Shown here: positions 36,142 to 45,099 of the stretch, in pieces
How the letters are laid out: every line of letters begins with the position of its first letter
How positions within the stretch are numbered: the first letter of the stretch is position 1
NCBI RefSeq assembly: GCF_009601765.2
Contig: NZ_CP045699.1
Coordinates: 1,240,001-1,304,000, forward strand
Direction: 5' to 3'
Origin: Vibrio algicola
GTDB taxonomy: Bacteria > Pseudomonadota > Gammaproteobacteria > Enterobacterales > Vibrionaceae
Length of the DNA: 64,000 nt
Program-made: the position numbers and the translations under genes
Notes under the pieces: generated by a model
Told to the model about the DNA's origin: nothing
Database searches by the model: none
Seen by the model: only the letters and a program-made list of their open reading frames with translations

Positions 36142-36174
36142 AAAAAAGCCACGACAAATCTCGTGGCTTTTTGG
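36142..36174 (+). terminator. Rho-independent terminator
   Basis: The stem AAAAAGCCACGA / TCGTGGCTTTTT with a 6-nt loop lies 30 nt past the stop of the hypothetical gene. Confidence 0.85.
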
Positions 36175-36353
36175 TGTTCTAAATTGAAGTGGTAAAGTAG
36201 TGCTTAGACGACGTAAAGAATTGGCGCCTGATTGCTTAGTGAGATTAATTAGAATGAAAAGCACAAAGAAGGACAAACACAAGTTACAATACAAAGCCAA
36301 CATAAAGCCAATTAGCGCCATAGTTAGTTACATTTCATGCAAAGTTCAATCCC

Positions 36354-36381
36354 ATTTAACATAAGATACATAATGCGCACT
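36354..36381 (-). other. dif: XerCD recombination site dif (chromosome dimer resolution)
   Basis: Read on the minus strand, this 28-bp site has the XerC arm AGTGCGCATTA, the centre TGTATC and the XerD arm TTATGTTAAAT. The arms are, as I recall them, identical to V. cholerae dif1, and the site differs from E. coli dif at 3 of 28 positions. It lies in a 465-bp gap between the terminator at 36142 and the cytochrome c gene, and matP is only about 0.8 kb away. The site therefore marks the chromosome I terminus. No integrated phage flanks it, so the site appears single and unoccupied. Confidence 0.93.
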
Positions 36382-36577
36382 TTGGCGCTTAAGTCTAGGG
36401 GAGACATCAAGCTTGAAGCAACAACGGATCTTACTCTCAATCTTACTAATCAAGAATATGTCTAACTATAGCGTCCGGAGTGTTCTCTGTTATCACATCT
36501 TTATTGACACATCCACATCGTTATTGAGTTTTCGTAAGCATACTGATACTAGCTTGGCGTTCGTTTTTTAGAGCGCT
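36382..36577. other. Intergenic DNA to the right of dif, no gene seen
   Basis: The 36113-36577 gap holds the terminator, dif and this AT-rich remainder. No phage attachment remnant, second dif copy or convincing ORF is visible. Confidence 0.5.
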
Positions 36578-36874
36578 TTATTTTAGACTTTGATAATACG
36601 CCGCCACATTTTCGATATCTTCATCGGTTAACATGCTTGCCATTGGTTTCATTACAGGATCAACTCGATCACCTGATTTAAATGCTTTTAATTGTTTTGC
36701 TAAATAAGCCGCATTTTGTCCCTTTATATTTGGGTATGTTGGGATTGTGGCTATGCCATCTGCGCCATGACATGATGCGCATACTGCCGTTTTTGCTTTA
36801 CCGGCTGCAATATCAGCAGCAAATACCGGCGTACTAATCAATGCTGCTAAGATAACCAAAGAAAGATTTTTCAT
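36578..36874 (-). CDS. Small monoheme cytochrome c, periplasmic
   Basis: A 98-aa class I cytochrome c with a signal peptide (MKNLSLVILAALISTPVFA) and the heme site CASCHG near residue 35. The axial Met candidate is in VMKPMASMLTDED, as in small c4/c553-like cytochromes. I start at 36874 because GGAG lies 8 nt upstream and the signal peptide follows directly, not at the longer in-frame ATG at 36958. It is an electron carrier in the periplasm, perhaps a donor to the cbb3 oxidase nearby (inference from location). Confidence 0.88.
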   Translation of the reverse strand: MKNLSLVILAALISTPVFAADIAAGKAKTAVCASCHGADGIATIPTYPNIKGQNAAYLAKQLKAFKSGDRVDPVMKPMASMLTDEDIENVAAYYQSLK

Positions 36875-37085
36875 AACCGTAACTCCAAAAGAATTGAGAA
36901 AAATAAGTGATGATGAGATGGCCTGCCCAATCATCGCTTCCCAAAAACTATTTATCAAAAAAGTTTGCGCTATAGATAATGCCGCACGACAAGTGTAAAC
37001 AACAATGTATACAATCTAGTCTAAAAATGAAGGAAATGAAAAATTTATCGCCAAAAATGTTGTATCCATCAAAAAACAGCATGCA

Positions 37086-37107
37086 AAATACCCCTGTTGG
37101 GGTAGTT
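37086..37107 (-). terminator. Probable terminator after matP
   Basis: TACCCC-TGTT-GGGGTA forms a compact hairpin, followed on the minus strand by a short T-tract. It lies about 55 nt past the matP stop. Confidence 0.55.
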
Positions 37108-37160
37108 TAAAGCGGCTAAGACACAGTTAAAAACGTCATTACCGTGAAAACGTATAGACG

Positions 37161-37610
37161 TTAAAAGTCTAATAATTTGCTTAAATCTGCTTTGATACTC
37201 GATACTTTTTTATTGGCTGTTTCACTACGCGATGCTTCAGATACCAAGTATTCAATCGCATCTGATAAAGTGCACCCCAGCTCTTGAGCTCGTTCCGATA
37301 GCTTTTCCCATACCGCATAATCAAGATCGATCGATTTCTTCTTAGTATGCGTATGCTCAGCATTAAAATGGCGTTTTCGTTTGGCTCGGATCGCTTGTTT
37401 CATCTTGTTATGCAATTCTGGATTCATATGTTCATTAATCCAATCAATTACTTGTGTCGGTTGATGTTCAAGCTTTTTTAAACCATCAACGGCTGCCGCT
37501 GATTCACTGCTATCTTGATAGCGAGTAATTAACTCCCCATCCTTCCATTTTCGGACCAAGTATTGCCATTTCCAGCCACATTCTAAATTTTCTAATTGTT
37601 GATATTTCAC
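37161..37610 (-). CDS. matP: Macrodomain Ter protein MatP
   Basis: A 149-aa DNA-binding protein that organises the Ter macrodomain by binding matS sites and linking to the divisome. It starts at GTG 37610 (AAGGA 8 nt upstream), giving the family start KYQQLENLECGWKWQYLVRKW. It carries the basic run MKQAIRAKRKRHFNAEH and the ribbon-helix-helix segment KKSIDLDYAVWEKLSERAQELGCTLSDAIEYLV. The C-terminal coiled coil follows (VSSIKADLSKLL). A longer in-frame ATG at 37634 is not in the family. It lies next to dif and the Lon-like gene, as expected. Confidence 0.96.
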   Translation of the reverse strand: MKYQQLENLECGWKWQYLVRKWKDGELITRYQDSSESAAAVDGLKKLEHQPTQVIDWINEHMNPELHNKMKQAIRAKRKRHFNAEHTHTKKKSIDLDYAVWEKLSERAQELGCTLSDAIEYLVSEASRSETANKKVSSIKADLSKLLDF

Positions 37611-37945
37611 ATTATGATCCTTCTGGTGTATCAAACCTCATCATCTATAGTGACAGCGTAACCATTCTAGCATTTTTTCTCAATGCTTGTGTTCACATAA
37701 TGGTATGTTGTAAAATGATTATTGCTCTAATCGTCTTAGTTGTCTTTTTTAACATGAAAGAGCCACTTTATTGACGCCGTTAACTTGTCGCTTAATGGCA
37801 AGCTTCATAACTTTAACTATATGTTAGGGTTAATTGGTTTGATTTTCTATTTAAATGCAGACAATTACGATACAAACCGCTATTAGGTCAGAACGTTTTT
37901 CTATATACTTCCTACCTTTAACCGACTTATTGAACTCAAATACGA
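37611..37945. other. Divergent region between matP and the Lon-like gene
   Basis: This 335-bp gap separates matP (minus) and the Lon-like gene (plus) and should hold both promoters. It contains a matS-like 12/13 match at 37650-37662. No ORF is convincing. Confidence 0.5.
37650..37662. promoter_or_regulatory. matS-like site upstream of matP
   Basis: GTGACAGCGTAAC matches GTGACRNYGTCAC at all but one position. It lies 40 nt upstream of the matP start, so MatP could bind its own promoter. Confidence 0.4.
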
Positions 37946-39619
37946 ATGATAAAAGAGCCTTGGCAATCTGCAATACCTAACTTTTCTGAATATGAAGATA
38001 CTCTTTTTTTATCTTCTCTTGATGCTGTCAGTTTTTTAACCGTCCAACCTAGATTAAAAGCAGCATTTAACCAATTTGAACAGTTAAATGGCTTTACCCG
38101 TTTCTTACTGATTAACTCGCCCGATAATCTAGTCTATCGACAATACATCCAAGACTCGCTTATCGAGTTACAAAACGACGGTCATATTAATAAAAGCGCC
38201 GCTATCGTTTGTTCAGAAAGTATTGAACCTGAAGTGTTATTTGGTCAATATCAAGTCATCGATGGGAAAAACACTCAGCAATCTGCCGGTTTATTGCAGC
38301 AAGCAAACCATGGTTATTTGATTATTTCGTCGAACTTAATCTTAGCGAACCCTAGAATTTGGCCAATACTAAAAGCGGCGGTACTGGGCTACCCGTGCTC
38401 ACCAATCTCATCCGATCCAAGACAAATACTCAATCAAGAGCCAAGCCAAACCTATGATATTAAGTTAGTGATTGTAGGCGACCGGATGCAACTTGGCGAT
38501 CTCGACATGTTTGATGCTGATATTCGCACCCAATTGTGCCTTTTTGCTGAAATTGAAGAAGATTTCAAACTAGAACCTGATTCATTCGCGACTTATCTTT
38601 CTTATGTCACCGGCCTTGCTATGTCCTCAAATCTGCCTTTACCAGCAGATAGTTTAGCGTGGAAAGAGTTATTAAATGAAGCGGCAAGACAAACCGAAGA
38701 TCAACAACGTATGCCTTTATGTCCAATTTGGATAAAAGGTATGCTGGCCTCAGCCGCAATTGAATCGAAGCAAGCCCCGATTGAAGCAATACATATTCAA
38801 CAAGCCATCGAGAACAAGGCGTATCGTCAATCTTATCTGCCACAACGTGCACTCGATGATATTTTAGATGGGCAAGTGATCATCGAAACGCAAGGTCAAC
38901 GTATTGGGCAAGTTAATGGTTTAACCGTGATTGAAATCCCTGGTCACCCTGTCACGTATGGGGAACCAGCTCGTATAACCTGTGTGATCCATTTTGGCGA
39001 TGGTGATATTGCCGATGTTGAACGTAAAGCAGAGCTTGGTGGCAATTTACACGCTAAGGGAATGATGATTATGCAAGCCTTCTTAGGCAGTGCATTGGAT
39101 CTTGAAGAAGCCCTGCCATTTGCCGCTTCGATTGTATTTGAACAATCTTACAGCGAAGTTGATGGCGACAGCGCCTCATTAGCTGAGCTTTGTTCACTGG
39201 TTAGTGCCCTTTCTGAATATCCGATCAATCAACAAATTGCGGTTACGGGTGCGGTCGATCAATTTGGCCGTGTTCAAGCCGTTGGTGGCTTAAATGAAAA
39301 GATTGAAGGCTTTTTCCATATCTGTCAGCATCAAGGATTCACGGGTCACCAAGGTGTGGTTTTACCCAAAACTAATCTAAAACATCTTTCATTACATAAA
39401 GATGTAGTTCAGGCGATAAAAAATGAACAATTTCACCTTTGGTCGGTCGAATCGGTAGATGAAGCACTGCCGCTTATATTTGGTAAAGCTTTCCGCGGTG
39501 ATGAGGATGAAGACACAATACTCAATAAAATATCTGAGCGGATTGAAAACTTCGATAAACCAGATCACTTACCGCGAGGTTTTTTGAATAAGATCAAAAA
39601 CATTATCGGTATTGACTGA
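37946..39619 (+). CDS. Lon-like (LonH/YcbZ-type) ATP-independent protease
   Basis: A 557-aa protease related to E. coli YcbZ (LonH). The C-terminal Lon protease domain has the Ser in [11 protein letters not shown] (about residue 408) and the Lys in GGLNEKIEG (about 451), 43 residues apart as in Lon. The N-terminal part resembles Lon but lacks a clear Walker A motif, so ATP-driven unfolding is unlikely. It starts at ATG 37946 and ends before fabA. The pairing with fabA and matP is the same in enterobacteria. Confidence 0.9.
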   Translation: MIKEPWQSAIPNFSEYEDTLFLSSLDAVSFLTVQPRLKAAFNQFEQLNGFTRFLLINSPDNLVYRQYIQDSLIELQNDGHINKSAAIVCSESIEPEVLFGQYQVIDGKNTQQSAGLLQQANHGYLIISSNLILANPRIWPILKAAVLGYPCSPISSDPRQILNQEPSQTYDIKLVIVGDRMQLGDLDMFDADIRTQLCLFAEIEEDFKLEPDSFATYLSYVTGLAMSSNLPLPADSLAWKELLNEAARQTEDQQRMPLCPIWIKGMLASAAIESKQAPIEAIHIQQAIENKAYRQSYLPQRALDDILDGQVIIETQGQRIGQVNGLTVIEIPGHPVTYGEPARITCVIHFGDGDIADVERKAELGGNLHAKGMMIMQAFLGSALDLEEALPFAASIVFEQSYSEVDGDSASLAELCSLVSALSEYPINQQIAVTGAVDQFGRVQAVGGLNEKIEGFFHICQHQGFTGHQGVVLPKTNLKHLSLHKDVVQAIKNEQFHLWSVESVDEALPLIFGKAFRGDEDEDTILNKISERIENFDKPDHLPRGFLNKIKNIIGID

Positions 39620-39683
39620 TCAGACTTGTTTAGCTTACACGCGTTCGCTAAGATACACAGACTATTTCTGGAGTAATTTAATA

Positions 39684-40208
39684 ATGCAAAACAAACGTAA
39701 CTCATATACTCGTGAAGATCTATTAGCTTCTAGCCAAGGTGAATTGTTCGGCCCTACTGGTCCACAGCTTCCTGCACCTAATATGTTAATGATGGATCGT
39801 ATTGCTACCATCACCGATGAAGCCGATTCTGGTGACTTCGGCAAAGGATTGATTATCGCTGAACTCGATATCACTCCAGATTTATGGTTCTTTGACTGTC
39901 ACTTCCCTGGCGACCCAGTAATGCCAGGTTGCCTTGGTTTAGATGCTATGTGGCAATTAGTTGGATTCTTCCTCGGTTGGGTTGGCGGTGAAGGTAAAGG
40001 CCGAGCACTCGGTGTAGGTGAAGTAAAATTTACCGGTCAAATTCTTCCAACCGCTAAGAAAGTCACCTATGAGATCCATATGAAACGTGTGGTTAACCGC
40101 CGTTTAGTCATGGGCCTTGCTGATGGTCGTGTCTTGGTTGACGGTAAAGAGATTTATGTCGCCAAAGATTTGAAAGTGGGTTTGTTCCAAGATACTTCTG
40201 CTTTCTAA
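39684..40208 (+). CDS. fabA: 3-hydroxydecanoyl-ACP dehydratase/isomerase FabA
   Basis: A 174-aa enzyme that introduces the cis double bond in unsaturated fatty acid synthesis. The active-site His and Asp lie in [45 protein letters not shown] follows. I start at the ATG at 39684 (CTGGAG upstream), giving the family N-terminus [23 protein letters not shown]; the frame is open from 39612 inside the Lon-like gene, but that extension is not in the family. A hairpin follows the stop. Confidence 0.96.
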   Translation: MQNKRNSYTREDLLASSQGELFGPTGPQLPAPNMLMMDRIATITDEADSGDFGKGLIIAELDITPDLWFFDCHFPGDPVMPGCLGLDAMWQLVGFFLGWVGGEGKGRALGVGEVKFTGQILPTAKKVTYEIHMKRVVNRRLVMGLADGRVLVDGKEIYVAKDLKVGLFQDTSAF

Positions 40209-40217
40209 AATAGCATT

Positions 40218-40262
40218 TAATGTGAATAAGTCAGCGTTTGGCGCTGATTTATTTACATTAAA
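40218..40262 (+). terminator. Extended hairpin after fabA
   Basis: A core TCAGCG / CGCTGA stem with a 5-nt loop is extended outward by an imperfect AT-rich stem (AATGTGAATAAG with TTTATTTACATT). It lies about 10 nt past the fabA stop; the T-run is weak. Confidence 0.5.
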
Positions 40263-40337
40263 TGCATTTAGTTATAGTGCATTAAGGGTGGTAATAAAAG
40301 CACCATCGAATATGACAATGATGCCTTTTGAATTGAA

Positions 40338-40514
40338 TTATTTAATCATACCAGATTGTTTATCATCGCGAGCATCTCGCCAACCACCTAACCAGTTAGA
40401 TTTTGCATCCATTTGTTGGTATGGACAGTCATCCATCGATCGTCCGTTTACACCTGCTTTGTATCCTTGAGATTGCGCTCTTTCTAAACGATCGCGTTTC
40501 TGTCTCTTCATCAT
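40338..40514 (-). CDS. rmf: Ribosome modulation factor RMF
   Basis: A 58-aa ribosome hibernation factor that dimerises 70S ribosomes to 100S in stationary phase. It is recognisable from KRQKRDRLERAQSQGYKAG, NGRSMDDCPYQQ and SNWLGGWRDARDD, which match E. coli RMF. Tandem ATGs at 40514 and 40511 are possible starts; GAGGA lies 7 nt before the first. It faces fabA tail to tail, the usual arrangement. The frame remains open upstream to 40547, outside the family. Confidence 0.95.
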   Translation of the reverse strand: MMKRQKRDRLERAQSQGYKAGVNGRSMDDCPYQQMDAKSNWLGGWRDARDDKQSGMIK

Positions 40515-40641
40515 AGTATCTTCCTCATACATTAGTTTAATAAACAACTATTGTCAGTCATACCAATCAATACCTTCAATTCATTCCTTGTTAGTCAGAT
40601 AATTGACACTCGACTTGATCAGTAACAGAACGACTGTATAT

Positions 40642-40657
40642 CCCCAAATATTTGGGG
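40642..40657. promoter_or_regulatory. 16-bp perfect palindrome upstream of rmf
   Basis: CCCCAAATATTTGGGG is a perfect palindrome 128 nt before the rmf start and downstream of the DUF3466 gene. It could be an operator, but no regulator can be named. Confidence 0.35.
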
Positions 40658-40697
40658 TCTATTAATCATCGTCTAGTTTCTCTATTTTCTCAAGACG

Positions 40698-40735
40698 AAA
40701 AAAAACCGACCAATCAATCTGTGATGGGCCGGTAA
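40698..40735 (-). terminator. Terminator after the DUF3466 gene
   Basis: On the minus strand the stem ACCGgCC / GGtCGGT with a loop of about 12 nt is followed by eight T, about 25 nt past the stop. Confidence 0.75.
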
Positions 40736-40760
40736 TTTTGACAAAGTTTAACCAATTAAA

Positions 40761-42743
40761 TTAACGCTTAATGGAACTTTTACGTCTAAAGCCAATAAAA
40801 CCTAATAGCATAAGAGCCCAAACACCTAAACTGCCAGCTCTTTTAGTGTCGGTTTTTTCACCACCACGAGTTGTAATATCTTTGCTGGTTGCACCAGGAA
40901 TTGGTACCAACTTAACCGCCACTAAGCTTTCAGCGCCTGACTTACCATTTTGACAATATGAATTATGGGTCAAATTATCATACCCACCATCACATTTATA
41001 GGCTGTAGCTGAAATAACTCCATCATCGTTAATACCGGTAGCATTAATAATACGGTATTGGTTATTTACTCCAGATTGTATTCCATCGTTGGTTAAGTTA
41101 TCTAACCACCAGGCTTTGTTATCGAATATTTTCATTCGATCATCGTTGCTGTTAGTCAAATTCAATGGGTCGATAAAACCACGGCGGCGACGAGATTTAC
41201 CATCGACTTCACGATCCTTCTCAGCGTCAATTGAACCAACCACTTCATTGAAGTTATTGATTGCGTTAGCTTCACCACCTGCACCTTTAAAGAAAATATC
41301 ACCGCTTAAATAGACTGCACTAGGCTCTGTACTTGCCGATCCAGTCGCGGCATCGACATAAAATAGACGGTTATTAGCGGCACCATTTTCAGGGTAATTA
41401 CCAAAACGCTTAGTTTCACCAATAGCAATAAGGTTACGGTTTATCGCTTTAACTAAGCTATTACTGTAAATATAATCGTCACCATCATCAATTTTAGTAT
41501 TCTTGATAAAAACAGGTATCCAAGCATTATCACTGACACCCGTATTATCAAAATCAGAGTTAGGATAAAATATCGCTGCTTGCATATAGTATCGGTTATC
41601 ATCTTTCCATGTATCAAACCCCGCTAATACCGGTTTACCTTGATATTTGGTGATTGCGGACACTGCTCCCGATCGAGCACTGGCTTGGGCAGCGTAATCA
41701 TCATCACTGTTTGCATCCTTCGCCTCTTTCCAATTGGCTACAGTATTTGTAACCTGAAGTTCATCAGGCTTTGTTGGCTTTGTTGGATCTGTCAAATCCG
41801 TTACATCCCATAAAGCTGCTTTAGTCGCAAATGCAAAGTTCTGACAATCTGCTATTGCTGCAGGATCGGATTCACTGGTGCATCGACTCAGATCACCATA
41901 ATAGTTTTTATCATCATCCCCATTATCAAATGGAGCAACCGCCGATGATCCGACAACATAGGTTTTAGTATCACCACTGTTATCAGTATAAGAAAATGAA
42001 CCATAAGCAAAGGTACGGCCCATTTTAGTCACTATCTGATTACTACTTGTGTCTAAAGGTAACGATGCCGGTGGCGTTAAAAACGTTGAGTCATAAAAGC
42101 CACGCTGGCGAAATGCTAATGCATAATTACCACCAACATTATAATAACCACTACTTGCAATACCTATTGGATTAGTCACATCTAAATTGGTTATTACTGC
42201 ATTTTGAGTATCCGGGATAAAGTTTCCATTACCAGGGTGATAACTAGATTGTGTTGGAATACTCACACTACCTGTAGAATCAAATGCCGTTGCATTGCTT
42301 TTATAATTTTTATTATAAAATGCATCACGTTCTCGTTCTAATCCACCATCAGTATCGCCATCACCGCCATACCATTGATCATCAGCCCACACATCACAAG
42401 TGTTATAACCCAGCTGATCGTAACAATAATTTTCCAAATCAGCTTTATCTAAAATAGTAAAGCGATTGTCGTAATTAAATGGGACTTCATCCGAATATGA
42501 GATACCTTCAGTGCCGTTACGAGTATCACCGGCTAATACATAATCGGCACAAGACGCATCAGATTCAAAACAACCTTTACTTGTCGTATCTGTGATCTCT
42601 TTTGATTCAATCGCACTACCGTAATATTGATTCTCGGTAGTAGATGGTGTCACTTCAACGACGTTATAAATCGCAGCTGATGCAGTTTGTGCTGCCAGTA
42701 ATGAGGCGGCAATGAGAGTTAATTTAAATGTTGAATTTGACAT
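40761..42743 (-). CDS. DUF3466 family exported protein with sorting-type C-terminus
   Basis: A 660-aa protein with a signal peptide (LTLIAASLLAAQTASAA) and many Asp/Asn/Gly-rich repeats (GINDDGVISA, FNEVVGSID) of the DUF3466 extracellular-repeat family seen in Vibrio and Shewanella. The C-terminus RAGSLGVWALMLLGFIGFRRKSSIKR has the GlyGly-CTERM shape: Gly/Ser, a hydrophobic helix and an Arg/Lys tail, so processing by rhombosortase and cell-surface release are predicted. Function is unknown. A terminator follows. Confidence 0.85.
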   Translation of the reverse strand: MSNSTFKLTLIAASLLAAQTASAAIYNVVEVTPSTTENQYYGSAIESKEITDTTSKGCFESDASCADYVLAGDTRNGTEGISYSDEVPFNYDNRFTILDKADLENYCYDQLGYNTCDVWADDQWYGGDGDTDGGLERERDAFYNKNYKSNATAFDSTGSVSIPTQSSYHPGNGNFIPDTQNAVITNLDVTNPIGIASSGYYNVGGNYALAFRQRGFYDSTFLTPPASLPLDTSSNQIVTKMGRTFAYGSFSYTDNSGDTKTYVVGSSAVAPFDNGDDDKNYYGDLSRCTSESDPAAIADCQNFAFATKAALWDVTDLTDPTKPTKPDELQVTNTVANWKEAKDANSDDDYAAQASARSGAVSAITKYQGKPVLAGFDTWKDDNRYYMQAAIFYPNSDFDNTGVSDNAWIPVFIKNTKIDDGDDYIYSNSLVKAINRNLIAIGETKRFGNYPENGAANNRLFYVDAATGSASTEPSAVYLSGDIFFKGAGGEANAINNFNEVVGSIDAEKDREVDGKSRRRRGFIDPLNLTNSNDDRMKIFDNKAWWLDNLTNDGIQSGVNNQYRIINATGINDDGVISATAYKCDGGYDNLTHNSYCQNGKSGAESLVAVKLVPIPGATSKDITTRGGEKTDTKRAGSLGVWALMLLGFIGFRRKSSIKR

Positions 42744-42795
42744 TAATAGCTTAATTCCATAATAGATTTATATCCGTGATTGTTGGATATCATCG

Positions 42796-44742
42796 TTAGC
42801 CCTGCATCGATTCCAGTTGTTCCCATCGCTCAAATGCAGTTTCTAATTCTTGTTCAGCAGCGTTTAAACGATCCAAAGTTAATTGAGTTTTATCGCTGCT
42901 CTGGCTGAAGAAATCAGGTTGGTTCACCTGAGTTTGTAATTGCTCTATTTCTGCTTCAAGTGCTTCCAATGTTTTGGGTAAAGCTTCAAGTTCTCGTTGC
43001 AGTTTATAGGATAACTTCTTCGGTTTATTCTCTACCGTTTGTGTTTTGGGAGCCTGCTCAAGCGTTTTCGTTTCCTTTGTTGCTTCTTTAACCGCTGTAT
43101 GTGACTCTTTGGTCGCCGCAGCAATATCACCTCTGGTGGCTAATACTTGTAAGCGTTGAGCTTGAGCATCGTGATAGCCCCCAACGAACTCTTCAATCTT
43201 ACCGTCGCCGTCGAAAATCCAACTAGTTGTGACTGTATTATCAACAAATTGACGATCGTGACTAACAAGAAGCAAAGTCCCTTGATAGTTGGCAAGCAAA
43301 TCTTCTAAAAGTTCCAATGTTTCGATATCTAAATCATTGGTCGGTTCATCGAGGATCAATAAATTATTCGATTTAATAAACAGTTTTGCCAATAACAAAC
43401 GGTTTTTCTCACCGCCAGATAGTGCTTTTACTGGGGTACGAGCACGTTTGGGTGCAAATAAAAAATCTTGCAAGTAACTTAAAGCATGGCGCGTACGCCC
43501 GCCTATTGTCACTTCCTGTTTACCGTCGGCTAAGTTATCCATCACGGTTTTTTCAGGATCGAGTATTTCTCGGTATTGATCAAAATACGCCACTTCTAAC
43601 TTGGTACCACAATGCAGACGACCAGAGTCGGGCTGTAATTTATCCAGAAGTAGTTTCAATAAGGTACTTTTACCACAACCATTTGGACCAATTAGCGCAA
43701 TACGGTCGCCACGCATAATATTAAAGCTAAAGTCTTTAACAATGGTTTTTCCATCAATTTGATAGTTGATATTTTCTGCTTCAAAGATGATCTTGCCTGA
43801 ACGGTTTGATTCATCAATTTGAATATTGGCTTTCCCCATCACTTCACGGCGCTCGGAACGTTCTTCTCGCAATTTTTTAAGCGCGCGAACCCGACCTTCA
43901 TTACGGGTACGACGAGCTTTGATGCCCTGACGGATCCACACTTCTTCTTGGGCTAATTTTTTATCAAATTCGGCATTTTGCATTTCTTCCACGCGCAATG
44001 CTTCTTCTTTATCTATCAGGTATTGTTCATAGTTACCAGGGAATGAACTTAAATTACCGCGATCAAGATCGATAATACGAGTCGCCATTGACTGAATGAA
44101 AGCACGGTCATGCGAAATAAAGATGATCGAACCACGGAAATCTTTTAAAAATGCTTCCAGCCATTCAATGGTAGTCACATCTAAGTGGTTGGTTGGTTCA
44201 TCGAGTAGTAATACATCAGGGTCGCACACTAACGCGCGAGCTAATGCCGCTTTACGTTGCCAACCACCCGATAGACTGGTCAATAAAGCATGTTCATCTA
44301 ACGCTAATGACGTCAGTATATTTTTGATCCGATCTTCTAAGCGCCAACCATCATTGTGATCGAGTTGCTCTTGCACTTTCGCTAAACGGTTAATATTTTT
44401 TTCAGATGGGTCTTCCATCATAATATCTAATTGATGGTGATACTCTTTTAGCAGTCCACCGACTTCCGCCACGCCCTCTGCCACATAATCATATACCGTG
44501 CCTTCGGCATTACGCGGTGGATCTTGTTCAAGGCGTGATACCACTACATCTTGAGTGACTTGAATTTTGCCATCGTCCATCAGAATTTCGCCTGATAGCA
44601 CTTTCATCATGGTGGATTTACCGGCGCCATTACGGCCAACTAAACACACTCTTTCGTTTTGTTGTAATGAGAAGTCAGTTCTATCCAATAAAGGATGATC
44701 GCCAAAAGCCAATTGGCCGTTATGGATGGTAATTAATGCCAT
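42796..44742 (-). CDS. uup: ABC-F family ATPase Uup
   Basis: A 648-aa cytoplasmic ABC-F protein with two ATPase domains and no membrane segment. The first has GRNGAGKST, LSGGWQRKAALARAL and DVLLLDEPTNHLD; the second has GPNGCGKST, LSGGEKNRLLLAKLF and LLILDEPTNDLD. A linker (KARRTRNEGRVRALKKLREERSERR) lies between. The C-terminal coiled coil (KLSYKLQRELEALPKTLEALEAEIEQL) is the Uup DNA-binding/ribosome-related domain. Uup is linked to ribosome function and to suppression of precise transposon excision. Its start overlaps the glutaredoxin-like gene by 23 nt. Confidence 0.95.
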   Translation of the reverse strand: MALITIHNGQLAFGDHPLLDRTDFSLQQNERVCLVGRNGAGKSTMMKVLSGEILMDDGKIQVTQDVVVSRLEQDPPRNAEGTVYDYVAEGVAEVGGLLKEYHHQLDIMMEDPSEKNINRLAKVQEQLDHNDGWRLEDRIKNILTSLALDEHALLTSLSGGWQRKAALARALVCDPDVLLLDEPTNHLDVTTIEWLEAFLKDFRGSIIFISHDRAFIQSMATRIIDLDRGNLSSFPGNYEQYLIDKEEALRVEEMQNAEFDKKLAQEEVWIRQGIKARRTRNEGRVRALKKLREERSERREVMGKANIQIDESNRSGKIIFEAENINYQIDGKTIVKDFSFNIMRGDRIALIGPNGCGKSTLLKLLLDKLQPDSGRLHCGTKLEVAYFDQYREILDPEKTVMDNLADGKQEVTIGGRTRHALSYLQDFLFAPKRARTPVKALSGGEKNRLLLAKLFIKSNNLLILDEPTNDLDIETLELLEDLLANYQGTLLLVSHDRQFVDNTVTTSWIFDGDGKIEEFVGGYHDAQAQRLQVLATRGDIAAATKESHTAVKEATKETKTLEQAPKTQTVENKPKKLSYKLQRELEALPKTLEALEAEIEQLQTQVNQPDFFSQSSDKTQLTLDRLNAAEQELETAFERWEQLESMQG

Positions 44743-45055
44743 TTTGTTTTAACCACACTTGTAATTCTTCAATATTAAAAGGCCAAAATAACTCGTTGAC
44801 TTGAGTCGCTTGAGAAGCACTATTTTGGTTCATTGTATCTGGATTTATTGTGTCTACATTCGTTTCTAGAACGGCTTCTAAATCCGTTGCTAAATTGATA
44901 GTCAGGACAGGAATAGTGACACCGTAACGAGCAAATAAGTCATCATCAAAAGCAATATCAACCACCCTAACATTGTCTGTTAGATTAAGTTGTTGTAATT
45001 GCTTAAATGCCATTTCACATAAATGACAGCCTGATGTTGAATACAGCGTTAACAC
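44720..45055 (-). CDS. Glutaredoxin-like family protein
   Basis: A 111-aa thioredoxin-fold protein with an N-terminal CxxC motif (TSGCHLCE) and the cis-Pro segment GVTIPVLTIN, matching the small glutaredoxin family proteins that are often next to uup in vibrios. A Thr/Asn/Gln-rich insert separates strands before the C-terminal helix. It probably acts as a thiol-disulfide protein; its partner is unknown. Its stop overlaps the uup start by 23 nt, so the two are coupled. Confidence 0.85.
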   Translation of the reverse strand: MLTLYSTSGCHLCEMAFKQLQQLNLTDNVRVVDIAFDDDLFARYGVTIPVLTINLATDLEAVLETNVDTINPDTMNQNSASQATQVNELFWPFNIEELQVWLKQNGINYHP

Positions 45056-45099
45056 ATTCCTATCCTTTTAAAACGAAACCATTTTCATCACGTACAACA

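Noticed and set aside
36109..36321. 70-codon minus-strand frame over the terminator before dif
   Set aside because: It crosses a strong terminator stem and lacks a ribosome site or known family; likely chance.
38940..38954. GTCACCCTGTCAC as a matS candidate
   Set aside because: It has two mismatches to the consensus, within the chance level for coding DNA.
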